Shown one piece after another: positions 44,880 to 56,527 of a DNA stretch of 64,000 nt. The translations under genes were made by a program, and so were the position numbers. Where the stretch lies: the NCBI GenBank assembly GCA_003550325.1, contig QKWP01000582.1, forward strand, positions 37,560 through 101,559, given 5' to 3'. How positions within the stretch are numbered: the first letter of the stretch is position 1; each line of letters opens with the position of its first letter. Below the pieces are notes generated by a model that saw nothing but the letters and a program-made list of their open reading frames with translations, made no database searches and was not told the origin of the DNA. The stretch is from Gigaspora rosea. Taxonomy: Eukaryota > Glomeromycota > Glomeromycetes > Diversisporales > Gigasporaceae.

Positions 44880-45745
44880 TAGGGTGTCCAGGATTATGCG
44901 ATGCGATGAGGTAAATTATGCGGGCGAACTGAGGTTGTTTATGCGATGGATGCGAAATAAATTTAAAATTATGCGATCGATTATGCGATTTTTATTATAG
45001 TACGCTATATGTAATTAGTTCTATTCTTCGGAATTTTTCGGACACTTGCTTAAGATTTTACCTCGACTATGCTCGTAATTTAGGTTCATTCTTCACTCGG
45101 GGAAGTTTGACAACAAGGCCTACAAAACCTCCGGTGGATTACACGGGGTAGGAGTAACTGTAGTTAATGCCCTCTCTAAATTTTTACGCGTAGAAAGTAG
45201 CCACGAAGGAAAGACTGAAACTCTAATCTATGAACAAGGAAAATTAACTTCTTCGCAAATTACTGACACGTTCATTCATTTTCTACATCGGAACTTTACT
45301 TTCTGCCACCCAAATTACGCATCCACTTATTTGCGCGGTAATACAAACTCCTGGAGGGAAATAGCCAATCGGAAAGAGCAAATTTTGACGAAGAATCCAA
45401 ACACGCGTAAAAGAAGAAAAAAGCGAAAATATGCAAAAAACCAATGTTTAAATCGATGACGGGAATGAAATTTTACGTATAATAAACATCATCTAACCCT
45501 ATAGATTCTAACGTTAAGGCTCTAACCCTAAGTTTTTAACTCACGCACTTAGTTTATTTACAAAATCGGGGTTTGTATTACCCGCGCAAATAAATTTGAA
45601 TGAAGTTAACGTCTCCCAACAGCCAATCATATTTCAGCCACGTGATCTGAGTGCTTTTTTTTGTCGAATTATGCGAAGCATATGCGATGCGAAAATTTGG
45701 TAAATTATGCGCATATTATGCTTTCGCATAATCCTGGACACCCTA
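44880..45745. mobile_element. 866-bp hAT-type element, TIR TAGGGTGTCCAGGATTATGC
   Basis: Exact 8-bp target duplication AGATATGT (44872-44879, 45746-45753). TIRs TAGGGTGTCCAGGATTATGC and the inverse ending 'gcataatcctggacaccct' plus A. ATTATGCG and ATGCGATGCG subterminal repeats lie at both ends. A MULE-like MITE (45319-45603) is nested inside. The frame at 44794-45000 is composed of the subterminal repeats. Confidence 0.9.
45319..45603. mobile_element. MULE-like MITE, relative of 26361-26947
   Basis: Ends CACTTATTTGCGCGGTAATA and 'gtattacccgcgcaaataa' are inverses. The interior 'cgcgtaaaagaagaaaaaag', AAAATATGCAAAAAACCAAT, 'gaaattttacgtataataa' and degenerate CTAACCCTATAG / CTCTAACCCTAAG matches the element at 26361 in order. 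No clear target duplication. The copy is older and its telomere-like tract is decayed. Confidence 0.65.
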
Positions 45746-45753
45746 AGATATGT

Positions 45754-46488
45754 TTATACAGTAAAATTATTACCCCTTGTTATTGCTCTAAGTGCTGTTT
45801 CTCATTTTTAACTTGTCGGGCTTACTATTTTATTGGTTAATTATCTCATGACTCTTATAAGAAAACTTCAAAAATATTTGAATTCTCTTAGAATATTTAA
45901 CAATAAGAAATTACAATGAATAATCAAAAATTGAGTAATTTCTGAATCTGTGAAGAATTCAAATAGTGTAAAATTAATTTTAGCTATTGGCGTTCAATAA
46001 CTATAATAACTATATAATATAGGTCTTGCACAAGATAACATCACGAATTTTAATAATGGGTGTTAAGAGAATTGCATATTGGAGGTAGCCAATGAAAAAA
46101 AGGATAAACTTTTCAAAGAAACATTTTTTAAATTATTGACCCTTTTTTATTGACTCCTCAATATTATGACGTTCTCAAGCACTCTTTCAATGAATTCAAT
46201 AAAGAATCTGATTTGGCTAGTTTATCTGACAGAAGTATCAGATTCTTTGTTGAGTCTATTAAGGAAGGTTTTGAGAATACCCAATGTCAACACAATGGTC
46301 ATCGATTATTATGTAAGAATTAAATATTCATGACTGATTTACGCGTAATGGACAATGGATACAGCACAAATACATTTATAAATGAAATTTTTATTTATAG
46401 AATTGTACGAGACAATCAGTTAATCCAATAACTCACTGTATCAGACTTTTAAAAAACTGTGCTATTATGTAATCGAGACTCTGTGTAG
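45754..46488. other. Possible gene remnant at 46137-46322
   Basis: The plus strand reads 'IDPFLLTPQYYDVLKHSF' then 'NEFNKESDLASLSDRSIRFF' and 'VESIKEGFENTQCQHNGHRL' to a TAA at 46322. It looks protein-like, with no repeat structure, but has no recognisable family and an in-frame stop just upstream. The remaining sequence is AT-rich. Confidence 0.25.
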
Positions 46489-46914
46489 TAGGGCTAGTGC
46501 AAATTTGCAATTGCAAAATCTGCGCATAAACCTGACATTTATTGCATTGCAGATGCAATTGCATATTTTGCATATTTGGACTAATGTTGCATATTTAATA
46601 GAGCATAATCTGCGCATAAAATATAGGAAAGAGCTTGTTGTTCGTGTGTTAACAAATTCTGAATTCTGATTGGCTAGATCAGGTGTAACATAAAAAACCA
46701 ATCAAACCAATAAAAAAACTGACTAGTTTATGTATAACATAAAAAAATTCATAATGGATTTTAGCCAGAATTTATTGCATAAAGATGCATATTTTTACCA
46801 AATTTGCATAATTTGCTGCATATTTTTAAAAAATTTATTGCATAATTTCGCATAATTAATCAGGTAGTGCATACGGATTTAGGGGTTAGTTGCCGCAGAA
46901 AATGATGAGCCCTA
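46489..46914. mobile_element. 426-bp hAT-type MITE, TIR TAGGGCTAGTGC
   Basis: Exact 8-bp target duplication CTGTGTAG (46481-46488, 46915-46922). Ends TAGGGCTAGTGCAAATTTGC and 'gcagaaaatgatgagcccta'. Subterminal TGCATA/TTGCATAAT motifs repeat many times. A piece of the ATCAGGTGTAACAT family ('gctagatcaggtgtaacat') is embedded at 46672-46692. Confidence 0.85.
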
Positions 46915-47172
46915 CTGTGTAGTTCGAATAGGAAATCTGCCATTTAATTTTTTATCTTTTGGGCTTAGATTACAAAGTAATTTTATGAATAAAATATAGA
47001 TTGAGTTGTAATTCGATATACTATATCAAGGTTTTATAATTAAATTTGTTATATTGGTTATTTGTTATAATATTCGATCGTATCGAGGCAAACATCCAAA
47101 TGCATGAGATTTGATAATACAAAAAGGTTACACTTGATTTTAAAGAATACAAATGAGAATTACAAATTTAGT

Positions 47173-48841
47173 TTATTCAAATTTTTTATGAATTTTGAAT
47201 ATTTCATATTCAGTTATATAAAATAAGCTTCCCGAAGAAATTCTAATCGGTTTTTCGTATGAGTCCTTATTACAATAACATTGTTTTTCCAAACCAGAAT
47301 TATTAATGATAAGATCATTAAAGTTTGGACAATTAAGATCACAAATATTAAGAGCTCTATTTGGATTTTGTACTCGACTTAGAATAGAATATTCAATAGT
47401 ATCATTCTTTAATGAAAAAATGAAACTATTATCACATCTCATATAACCAAAATCTGATTTGTCCCAAGTGAGAGGATTATAACCACCAAGAATTTCATCA
47501 GTGCCTCTAACTTTCATAACAGCAACAGTATTTGATTGTTTGTCACATAATTTCCAAAAAGAATTTGAACTGAAACCATCTCTGGTCCCTCGAAGAAGTA
47601 ATTTAAATCCATATGGAATATCTGCTACATCATACATATTAGTTCTTTTATCAATCCATGCGGAAATCTCAGCTTTATGAAATTCAGTAATAATTGTTGA
47701 AAATGGTTCTGTTATTCTTTCTGGTAATGATGGTTTTAAAATGATACGAGGTGGTAGCATAGTTGATGTGATTGATTTATTTGGAGCTATAAATTTATTA
47801 GATAAATCTTTCCAAAGATTTTTTTCAAGAAGTTTTTTATATGGACGTATATTATCAACAATATCATTTCCAGAAATGTGAAAGTAACGAATATGAGGTA
47901 GACAATTTTGTAAAGTAATTTTTACATTCTGAAAATTCTCTTGAGTCCAATCTTCAGGATCAGAAGGTAATTTTGGATGCTTTGCGATACCCATTTAATA
48001 ATATGATTCCAAATTTCTATTTCTTTCATTTGTAAATCATCACGTTTGATAAGTGAAATAAGTGCATTTTCTTGAAGTGAGGTAAAATCTTCTGAATTAA
48101 AAACAATGGAGGGATATTTTACTGCAATGTTGTTACACCATTTTTGCAAATCTTGAAGTTTTTTACTTTCGAAACTTGATTTGTAAACATAAGCAAAATG
48201 TGAACGTAACCAATGTGCCTCCAATTCAAGTAAGTGAGTCTCAAGATGGCTTATTAATTCGTCAAGAAGAAATTTACAAGCAACTAACATAATATCAAAA
48301 GTAGATGAAACGTCAAGGTCTTTTAAAGAGAATACACCTCCGTAAATATACCTTGATATACAGTATATTAAATTAAATTATTTATTAATAAATTAAATTA
48401 TTTATTAATAAATTAAATTATTTATTAATAAATTAAATTATTTATTAATAAATTAAATTATTTATTAATAAATTAAATTATTTATTAATAAATTAAATTA
48501 TTTATTAATAAATTAAATTATTTATTGAATTACAATAATTTATACATAATATATATATTATTAATTAAAATTGATAATAATTATAACAATTTACCTAATA
48601 ACAACTTCAAAATGTTGAATTGAAATGCTTGGTTTTAACTTAATTTTTATGATATTATTCGACTCTTTGTTTGCCAATTCATTACGAAAATAAGGGATCT
48701 CGATTTCAAGATAAGAGAATGTGTTCTAAATTTTTTAATATCTGGATATTTACCAACTTCAATAATAACATTATAATCATCTTCATTTTCAAGAAGTTGA
48801 ATATAATTATTTGAAAGGTTTTCAAAAAAATTGTTTGCCAT
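47173..48841 (-). CDS. BTB-BACK-TLDc protein, two exons, two homopolymer frameshifts
   Basis: Exon 1 (48841-48595) starts 'MANNFFENLSNNYIQLLENE', a BTB domain ('YNVIIEVGKYPDIKKFRTHS'). A 243-bp GT-AG intron (48352-48594) splits the BTB core; exon 2 (48351-47173) continues 'YIYGGVFSLKDLDVSSTFDI'. A BACK-like helical linker ('IFNSEDFTSLQENALISLIK') and a TLDc domain follow ('FKLLLRGTRDGFSSNSFWKL', 'ILGGYNPLTWDKSDFGYMRC'). Total about 475 residues, usual for this large Glomeromycotina family. BTB domains bind Cullin-3 or self-associate; TLDc domains are linked to oxidative-stress protection and V-ATPase binding in other eukaryotes; the role here is unknown. Two frame changes, in a C-run near 48695 and a G-run near 47995, each fit one missing base. 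I start at 48841; an upstream Met gives an unrelated extension. Confidence 0.85.
48371..48526. repeat. 20-bp minisatellite inside the BTB-TLDc intron
   Basis: TTTATTAATAAATTAAATTA is repeated nearly eight times without visible change (48381-48520), with a partial unit on either side. It makes up two thirds of the intron. Purely A/T, so not a CRISPR array. Confidence 0.9.
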
Positions 48842-48899
48842 TGTTGTCCCAATGTACGTGTGAAATTTTAAGAGTGGTAAATCATATAAGAACACGACT

Positions 48900-49410
48900 C
48901 GTTAAATGTTCTTAATATATATATGATCTACCTAGAGTTCCAAATAGCGTGAAATCTTGCGCCAGCCGGAAACTAGAATGTATTGTATATACTGGAATTG
49001 GTTAAATAATAATCCCAAGAACTTCACTTAACAATGATTATTTTTTGTAGTGATACAAATCGATAAAAATTTTTCAATCGATTAGTTGATAGATCATTTT
49101 ATCAACTAATCGATTATAATAATTGTTAGTTGACTAATCAATTGACCAACTAATCGATTAGTCATTAATTAAATAAATAATAAACGAAAACACGTAAGGT
49201 AGCAACTGAAACAGCAGGGTTGAATTCTTGACAAATCGAATAATTGATTAATCAATTAATTGGCCAATTGATTAATCGATTAGTCAACTAATCGATTAGT
49301 CAACTAATCGATTAATCGACTAAGTTGGGTTTGTAAAATTCAAATCAATTAGTTGTCAACTTTACAACTAACTGATTAATTCGATTCTCGGTTTGTATCT
49401 GCAAATCACA
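48900..49410. repeat. AATCGATTAGT-rich palindromic region
   Basis: 49075-49380 is built from 'aactaatcgattagtc', 'aattgattaatcgattag' and similar self-complementary units, more than twelve in 300 bp. Loosely matching ends (GATACAAATCGAT at 49052 and 'tcggtttgtatc' at 49387-49400) suggest a TIR element with palindromic subterminal repeats, but no target duplication was found. Confidence 0.5.
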
Positions 49411-49435
49411 TGAATGTTGTTTTATGAAAATGGTA

Positions 49436-49952
49436 GCGTGTTCAGAATTATGCGATGTGATAGCGTGCGATAGAAGTCAAATTATGCTATGGATGTGAAT
49501 TATGCGATTTCTTTGTCAATTATGCAAAATCTTCAGAATATTTCGGTCTTTCCGGAGGTTTTTGGAAATTATATCTCTTCACCAATCACATCTCACCACA
49601 TAACTGATTATCAGCTAATTTGCTGTAGATCATCATGTGCCTGCAATTGGTAGGTCTGACAGTAGGGATGTTAAAAGTCCTGTCCAACTCCATGAGTCTT
49701 AGACTCGGTCCTGAGTTGGGCTCGGACTGAGTTCCAATAGTCTCATAGTAGCCACATGCAATATTAGATGCCATGCATGTGACTACTATGAGACTATTCC
49801 GAATCTGAATCGTGACCAAGTCTAGATTAAAACTTGACTTATGAAGTCAGACCAGACCGGACCAGACCTCTTTACACTGATCTACATACACCCTACCCTT
49901 AATTGGTTGATTGAAAATTTTAAAAATTATTAAAAAATTATAAAAGATGGTT
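49436..49952. other. Fragments of two hAT-type families
   Basis: 49436-49550 has ATTATGCGATGTGATAGCG motifs like the ends of 44880-45745. 49673 reads TAGGGATGTTAAAAGTCCTG, the end of the TAGGGATGTTAA family, running into 'gactgagttccaatagtctc' and a hairpin (49733-49800, TAGTCTCATAGTAGCCACAT and its mirror), then 'gaccggaccagacctcttt'. The right terminus is not intact. The 77-codon minus-strand frame is antisense to this. Confidence 0.4.
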
Positions 49953-50029
49953 GGTGCCTATGGGTATAGAACTTCTAATCTTCAAGTCTTATACCAGGAA
50001 TACCTTCTAGACCACTGAGCTATGAGTGC
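49953..50029 (-). repeat. tRNA-like sequence (SINE head or tRNA pseudogene)
   Basis: On the minus strand GCACTCATAGCTCAGTGGTC gives a good Pol III A box (TAGCTCAGTGGTC). A weaker B box, GAAGTTCTATACCC, follows at the usual distance, ending at GGCACC. The acceptor stem does not pair fully and no anticodon arm is convincing. This looks like a tRNA-derived SINE head or a decayed tRNA rather than a functional tRNA. Confidence 0.5.
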
Positions 50030-50432
50030 TTGATCTAATCTAGAAAATTATATCTTCTTTTAAAAGAAAGATTAGTGTTACCAGATTGTTCAAATAAATT
50101 TTTACATATATATTCTACATATATAGAAGTTGTCTAAAGTGGTGCAGATTTTTATAATACATTTTATCAAATTAACTTTGGGGTTAGGCCCTAACTCAAA
50201 TGTTAATTTGATAAAATTAGTGTTGACTAAACTACTAGTCAACCAAAAATTTGCTGGTTAATGGTCAAAGGACCTTTGGTCAAATAGTTTGGTCAAATTG
50301 GTCAAATAGTTTAATTATTAATTAAATCTTTTTTTTTAACTAGTGGCCCTGCCTTTATTACAAAAAATAGCATATATATGCTTAAATTTACTTCTATATT
50401 TCTATATACTTTAAACTTTTCTATATTTAATA

Positions 50433-51003
50433 CACGTCACTCTGGTTATATCGACATTCTCCAGCAATGAAAAAATTGTCGATATATCCAGATGTTAGTT
50501 TAATAAACATCTCTATCTATACCGACATTATATTGATATTGCGTAGATATGTCGGCTTAGACAGAGGTAAATTTTTTGTTTTCACCAAGCTTATACTAAG
50601 AATAATAAACTTAGCAAAATGAATTTATTTTAGTACAAAATGAATTTGTTTTATATTTAGCATAAAATAAATTCATCATATATTTGCATAAAATGATAAA
50701 ATGAATTTATTTTATACTTATTGTTTCATGCTAAGCTTAGTATAAAGCAAATTTAAAAAATTAATTTGATTGGTACACCTATAACGACAGTCGGTTTATA
50801 AAAATTGTCGTTATATCCAGCAATAAAAATTATCTTAAAATAATTTTTAATATTAAAATTGTCAGTATGTCGGTATAATCAATCTCTCTTATGATTGTCG
50901 GTATAACCAATGAATTTTTAATATTATAGATTTTTTTTTGAAAAAAGTGTCGATATAACCAGCTGTCGGTTAATCCAGCCGTCGGTATAACCAGAGTGAC
51001 GTG
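50433..51003. mobile_element. 571-bp TA-flanked TIR element (Tc1/mariner/pogo type)
   Basis: CACGTCACTCTGGTTATATC at the left, its inverse ending 'ataaccagagtgacgtg' at the right, and TA on both sides (50431-50432, 51004-51005). The terminal motif 'gtcggtataacca' / 'tatatcgacat' repeats inside both arms (50518, 50571, 50865, 50898, 50950, 50965), giving an extended subterminal repeat. Non-coding. The flanking 51006-51350 shows no gene. Confidence 0.75.
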
Positions 51004-51350
51004 TAAAAACTCACTTGACTTTAATGAAGCCCAGGTGCGACCTGCCATGACAGCTGTTTTTCTCTTTTTAAAGCCCTCAACTCTCTGAAAGTTATTTAAC
51101 ATCAACAGGTAGTGGCTGTTAGCCTTGTTAGAACTGATTAGCTATTATTGTTTTTGTTTTTCTTGTATATTGGCTTAACTAGAAATAATCAAGCTGGTCT
51201 ACTGAAATTAGAAATAAAGTTCTTTATCATGTTCTTTGCAATACCTAAGGGAGTACCATTTATCAGCTAATTAGGGGTTCACTAAGTGGCTGACCCCACC
51301 CCATCTGATAATTTTTCTGAGCATTTGATTGGTTAAAATTTAATAATATA

Positions 51351-52638
51351 TGTCGGGGATGATGCTGAAATCGGATGATGCTGAAATCCACGTGATTTTT
51401 GTATGCAACGAATTTCCTAAAATTTCCGAAAATCGTGTAAACAATCAATTTACACTACATAATCAAAACAATCGATCTACACTACGTAATCAAAACAATC
51501 GATTTACACTACGTAATCAAAACAGTAGTTGGGTTAATTCATGTTGCTGATATCTATATACAGAAGACCTTCTAACTATATCAAAAAGGCAACCCTAACC
51601 CAACCCTAACCCTAACCCTAACCATGAACTAAGATTTAACTAAATTTTTTTTTGTTAGTAGTTTGGTTTTATAGACGCTTTTTGCTTCGTGGTTAGAGTT
51701 AGGTAGAGGTTGTACCCGAAATAAATTTCAAATTCCAGATAACCCGCCCATTTACCAGATTATTACCGGGTCACAAACCGGATTGTTTTGAAAAATCTGG
51801 GTTACCCGGGTGACCCGGTTGACCCAGTTTGTTTGATTGGCTAATGCAAAATTGAGGTAGCTCTTAAGGGTATGTAATTTTTTTAGAGGTGTACCCGTTA
51901 AAAAATTTAAGCTCCGGATTACTTACCATTTACAACATTATAAAATGGGTCATCTTAATAATCTGGGTAACCCGATTTTTTTTTATTGATTGATGCAAAA
52001 TCATAAATTCTCTTATATGCATTTTTTTAAAAAACTACGTATAATGATAATGGTAACCGATAAATTTATTTAATTTTATGTATAAACTTTAATATATAAG
52101 TTTAACCGGCCTAAAATTCATTCGGCAAATTTTACAGGTGCTCCGAGAATCATGATAATAGCTGTAACATAATCAGTTTATTCTCCAACGGCTAAAGGCC
52201 GTCGGAAAATAAACTGGGTTTAAATAATAAAATTTAAAATGATCTCACTCCCAACAGACATACGTACTGTACATACGTTTATACGTCACATTATTATGCT
52301 TATGGATAATAAATCTGGGTCACCCGGTTAACGATAGCTATGACCCGGTTGACAGGTGTTAACCGGGTTACCCAGGTAACGCTTATACGGGTACAAGCTC
52401 TAGGTTAGAGTTAGGGTTAGGGTCGCCTTTTTGATACAGTTAAAAGGTCTTCTGTATATAGGTATTAAGAATACAATTTAAGCGCATATAGGCATACTAA
52501 CCGGTTATAGCATTCAGATTGTTTTGATTACATAGGTAGATCGATTGTTTACACGATTTTTCAGAAATTGTAGGAGATCAGATGATACATAGATCACGTG
52601 GATTTCAGCATCATCCGATTTCAGCATCATCCCCGACA
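51351..52638. mobile_element. 1.29-kb TIR element with telomere-like tracts in both arms
   Basis: Ends TGTCGGGGATGATGCTGAAA and the inverse 'tttcagcatcatccccgaca'. The TIRs extend about 240-270 bp: both contain ACGTGATTT/TGGATTTCAGCA, repeated 'acactacgtaatcaaaacaatcg'-type units (left) and 'agaccttctaactatatcaaaaaggc' with CCCTAACCCTAACCCTAACC (51594-51625), mirrored at 52405-52440 (GGTTAGAGTTAGGGTTAGGG). The flanks are AT repeats, so the target duplication cannot be read. The middle has 'acccgggtgacccggttgacc' repeats and no transposase. Confidence 0.85.
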
Positions 52639-52655
52639 ATATATATATATATATA

Positions 52656-55105
52656 TATTAAATATTGAATAACTTGTGATCTACCAGTCTGTTTTAAATG
52701 ATTCAATTATCAAAATGTTCGTCTCAATAAGATGATTCTAACAAGCCCAAAATTATCCAAATCCAATCACAGGATTCCAAAATCGTTCAACTTTTGTGTA
52801 ATTTTAATAGTAATTACAGTACTAAATAAATTTTTTTAATATTAAATAACTTTTGACCCACCAGTCCATTTTGAATAATTTAGCTACCAAAATGTTCATC
52901 TTAGTGGGACGATTCTAATGAGCCCAAAATCATTAAATTCTAATTACAAAATCCCAAGATCAACAAAGATTTGTATCATATATATACATATTGGCTGATT
53001 TAAAGAATTGCTAATAACTTTTGATCTACTGATCCATTTTGAATGATTTATCTACCAAAATGTCCATCTCAATGAGACAATTCTAACAAGCCCAAAATTG
53101 CTAAAATCCAATCACAGAATTCCATGATCGATCAAATTTTGTAAGATTTTAATAGTGTTTTTAGAATTACTATGTAAATATCTTTAAGAGAGCTTCCAGA
53201 AATTAGCTGATTTTTGTTTACTATGAGCCTACCCCCACCTACCCACACCTGATACCCCAATTAGCAATCAGATTTTACGATTATTAAAAAGTTAAATATA
53301 ACATTTAATAGTAAATAACTTTTGGTCTACCAGGCCAAATTTAATGATTCAACTACCAAAATGATCCTCTCAATGAGAGGATTCTAGTGAGCCCAAAATC
53401 ATTAAAATCCAATCACAGGATCCTGTGATCGGAGTAGGTTTGTATTACTATAGAAGTTCTATAATTTATTAATTATAACCCATTTATAGCAATACAAATT
53501 TATTTCGATCTTAGAATCCTTGATTAGATTTTAACGATTTTGGGCTTGTTAGAATCCTCTCATTGAGAGGGTCATTTTGGTAGTAAAAACATCGACATTG
53601 GCCCAGTAGATCAGAAGTTATTAACAATTAAATATTAATTTTTAATTGTTAATAACTTCTAATCTACTAGGCCAATTTCGATGATTTGACTACCAAAATG
53701 ATCCTCTCAATGAGAAGATTCTAGCGAGCCCAAAATCGTTAAAATCCAATTACAGGCTCCTGTGATCAGAATAGATTTGTGCTACTATAAAAGTTCTATA
53801 ATTTATTAAATAATTATAACCCATTTATAGCAACACAATTTTATTTCGATCTTAGGATCCTGTGATTGGATTTTAACGATTTTGGGCTTGTTAGAATCCT
53901 CTCATTGAGAGGATCATTTTGGTAGTAAAATCATCAAAATTGGCCCAGTAGATCAGAAGTTATTAACAATTAAAATTAATATTTAATTGTTAATAACTTC
54001 TGATCTACTGGGCCAATTTCGATGATTTACTACCAAAATGATCCTCTTAATGAGAGGATTCCAAAAAGCCCAAAATTGTTAAAATCCAATCACAGGATCC
54101 TAAGATCGAAATAAATTTGTGTTGCTATAAATAGGTTATAATTATTTAATAAATTATAGAACTTTTATAGTAAAACAAATCTATTCCGATCACAGGATTC
54201 TGAGATTGGATTTTAACGATTTTGGGCTCACTAGAATTCTCTCATTTAGAGGATCACTTTGGTAGTTGAATCATCAAATTTGGTCCAGTAGTTCAAAAGT
54301 TATTAATTATCAAATATTATTAATAAATCTATAATTTTGGTCAAAAATAATTTTGCAACTTTGGCCGGAATTATGAAATTTTGGCCAGAATTATACCTGA
54401 TACTTCAGCTGACCCACCTACCAACCCAGAAATCAGCTGATTTCTGGAAGCTCCCTAACAGTAGATAACTCTTGAACCACTAGTCCGTTTTGGATGATTT
54501 AACCACCAAAATGTTTGTCTCTATAAGATGATTCTAATGAGTCCAAAATTATTAAAATCTAATCACAGTATCACAAGATCGTTAAAAATTAGTATAATAG
54601 CCTATCTACAAATCTAATGGGTTTTTTATATTGTAGTACTGTAAAAACCTATTAGATTTGTAGATAAGCCATTACACTAATTTTTAATGATCTTGTGATC
54701 CTGTAATTAGATTTTAATGATTTTGGGCTCGTTAGAATCATTTCATTAAGATGAACATTTTGGTAGTTAAATTGTCCAGAACGGACTAGTGGTTCAAGAG
54801 TTATTCACTATTAAAGATATTTACATAGTAATTCTAAAAACACTATTAAAATCTGTCTCACTGAGCTGAATATTTTGGTAATTAAATCATTCAAAATGGA
54901 CTAGTAGATCAAAAGTTATTAGCAATTCCTTAAATTGGCCTATATGAAACTCTAATTTAATTATTAATTTTTTATAGAAACAAATCTTTGTTGATCTTGA
55001 GATTATGTGATTAGAATTTAATGATTTTGGGCTTGTTAGAATCGTCTCACTGAGGTGGACATTTTGATAGTTAAATTATCAAAAATGGTCTGTTGTATCA
55101 AAAAT
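52656..55105. repeat. Array of 13 nested hairpin modules in both orientations
   Basis: The module (about 110-130 bp) reads roughly: 'taacttttgatctactggtc', 'attttgaatgatttaactac', CAAAATGATCCTCTCAATGA as start of the loop, then 'gaggattctaacaagcccaa' and 'aatcgttaaaatccaatcac'. Its loop is a small palindrome (CCTCTCAATGAGAGG). Forward copies are centred near 52725, 52900, 53065, 53365, 53705, 54042 and 54512; reverse copies near 53560, 53903, 54240, 54745, 54860 and 55045. Adjacent forward/reverse pairs form larger hairpins (for example 53560/53705 across 'aattaaatattaatttttaa'), and the whole array is roughly a mirror. Same module family as 29804-30553 and the centre of 36358-36662. Confidence 0.8.
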
Positions 55106-55160
55106 TATTTAATATTAAAATTTATATATATAATATTATATATATAGGTGACGGGTTGAG

Positions 55161-55268
55161 GCCCTATAGTCTAGTGGTCTAGATGCTCAACCCTCATAGC
55201 CAAGGTCTTTGGTTCGAATTCTACTAGAAGTGGTTTCTAGAAAAATTCGGATACAAGACCCTGTAAAA
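55161..55268 (+). repeat. tRNA-Glu-like head of a retroposon
   Basis: GCCCTATAGTCTAGTGGTCT contains a Pol III A box (TAGTCTAGTGGTC), and GGTTCGAATTC 45 bp on is a near-perfect B box. The anticodon-loop position reads CCCTCAT, compatible with a Glu (CTC) ancestor. The acceptor stem has lost its 3' partner, so it is not a working tRNA. It runs into 'ttctagaaaaattcggatac' and is interrupted at 55269 by a hAT-type insertion; the same unit seems to continue at 60939. Confidence 0.6.
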
Positions 55269-56527
55269 TAGGGATGTTAAGTCATTCAAATGAACCGGGT
55301 CCGAACCTGGTTCAAACTACTCTTTTTAGCCGTTCATTCAAAGAAAAATTAACGACAAGTTCTTGAACCAGTTTTATAATCTAGTTTATAAACCTGATTT
55401 ATAAACCCAGTTTATAGGGTGCAGAACGGGCCGGGCTAAGCCCGGAAATTTGCAGGTCGGGTCGGGCTTCGGTCCAGTTCGGGCTCATAATTTTAAACTC
55501 GCTATTGTTCGGGCCAGATGCAAATCGGGCTTGTTAAATATCGGGCTGGGTTCAGGCTTTATAAGGAGACCCGATCAGGCCCAATAATACCCGGTAAACT
55601 TATAGTCAAAAACATAACCTAACGCTAAATAAATTAACCCATCTTATCTTGCTCTAGTTTCTTGAAGATTAGTGTTAGTAAAAATTGGTATGTGGGTGCG
55701 CTTAAATTAAAGAGAAGGGTTAGCAAAAAAAAAAAAAAGAAAAAAAAACAAAAAAATGCGGTAATACTATCACCTGGTATCGATCGAAGGCTTTTGGGTT
55801 CATTGGTCACGTGGTTAGATCACGATTATATCGATCAGAGCGCATAAAAAATGTGTAATCAAAATTGAAGTCAGATAGAGCATCTAAAATTAAATGATAT
55901 AATGATGTAATTGATTTGAATCAAAATTCATATATAAAGGATATGGAAATAAAAAGAAAAAGGCCTTTCGCTTTCGTTCTAAATAAATACAGTAAATCAA
56001 TAAGCGTGAATATATACCTTCGTATCGAGGCGTTGGTAATAATCCTTACTAGTCACTTTGTCACCAGCTACATACATACATACATACATGATCATGAAAT
56101 GCATGTACTACAGAGTTTTTTAAGCGACTTTCCTTTATAGTGTTATAAGAACATTCAGATGCATAAAACACATGTACTACAGGGTTTTTCGATAGCTAAT
56201 TAGTAATTATCATAAAATGAAATTAAAGCACTTTCCTTTATAGTGTTATAAGAATATTCGAATGCATAAGCTGCATATATCACATAATAATGTAAGATGG
56301 GAAAGTTAACTCAACTTTCGTTTTAATTAGCGTGCACGGTCGTAGGTATTTATTATTTAATACTGCATATTAACTCAGCATTCAATGGCACGATCTAATA
56401 TTCTGTGATCGTTATTCTTTATACCTCCATGCAAGATTGATAATGCCTTTGTTTATACACTAACACTTAATTAATTATATTTATTTACCTTTAGAATAGA
56501 TTGATTCGACTATAATATAAATAGAAA

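Noticed and set aside
44794-45000. 68-codon plus-strand frame rich in Met and Arg
   Set aside because: Built from ATGCGAT subterminal repeats of the hAT element at 44880.
48371-48526. CRISPR-like array
   Set aside because: Contiguous 20-bp units without spacers, A/T only, inside a eukaryotic intron.
55161-55231. Functional tRNA-Glu gene
   Set aside because: A and B boxes are good, but the acceptor stem does not close and the sequence continues as a longer repeat.
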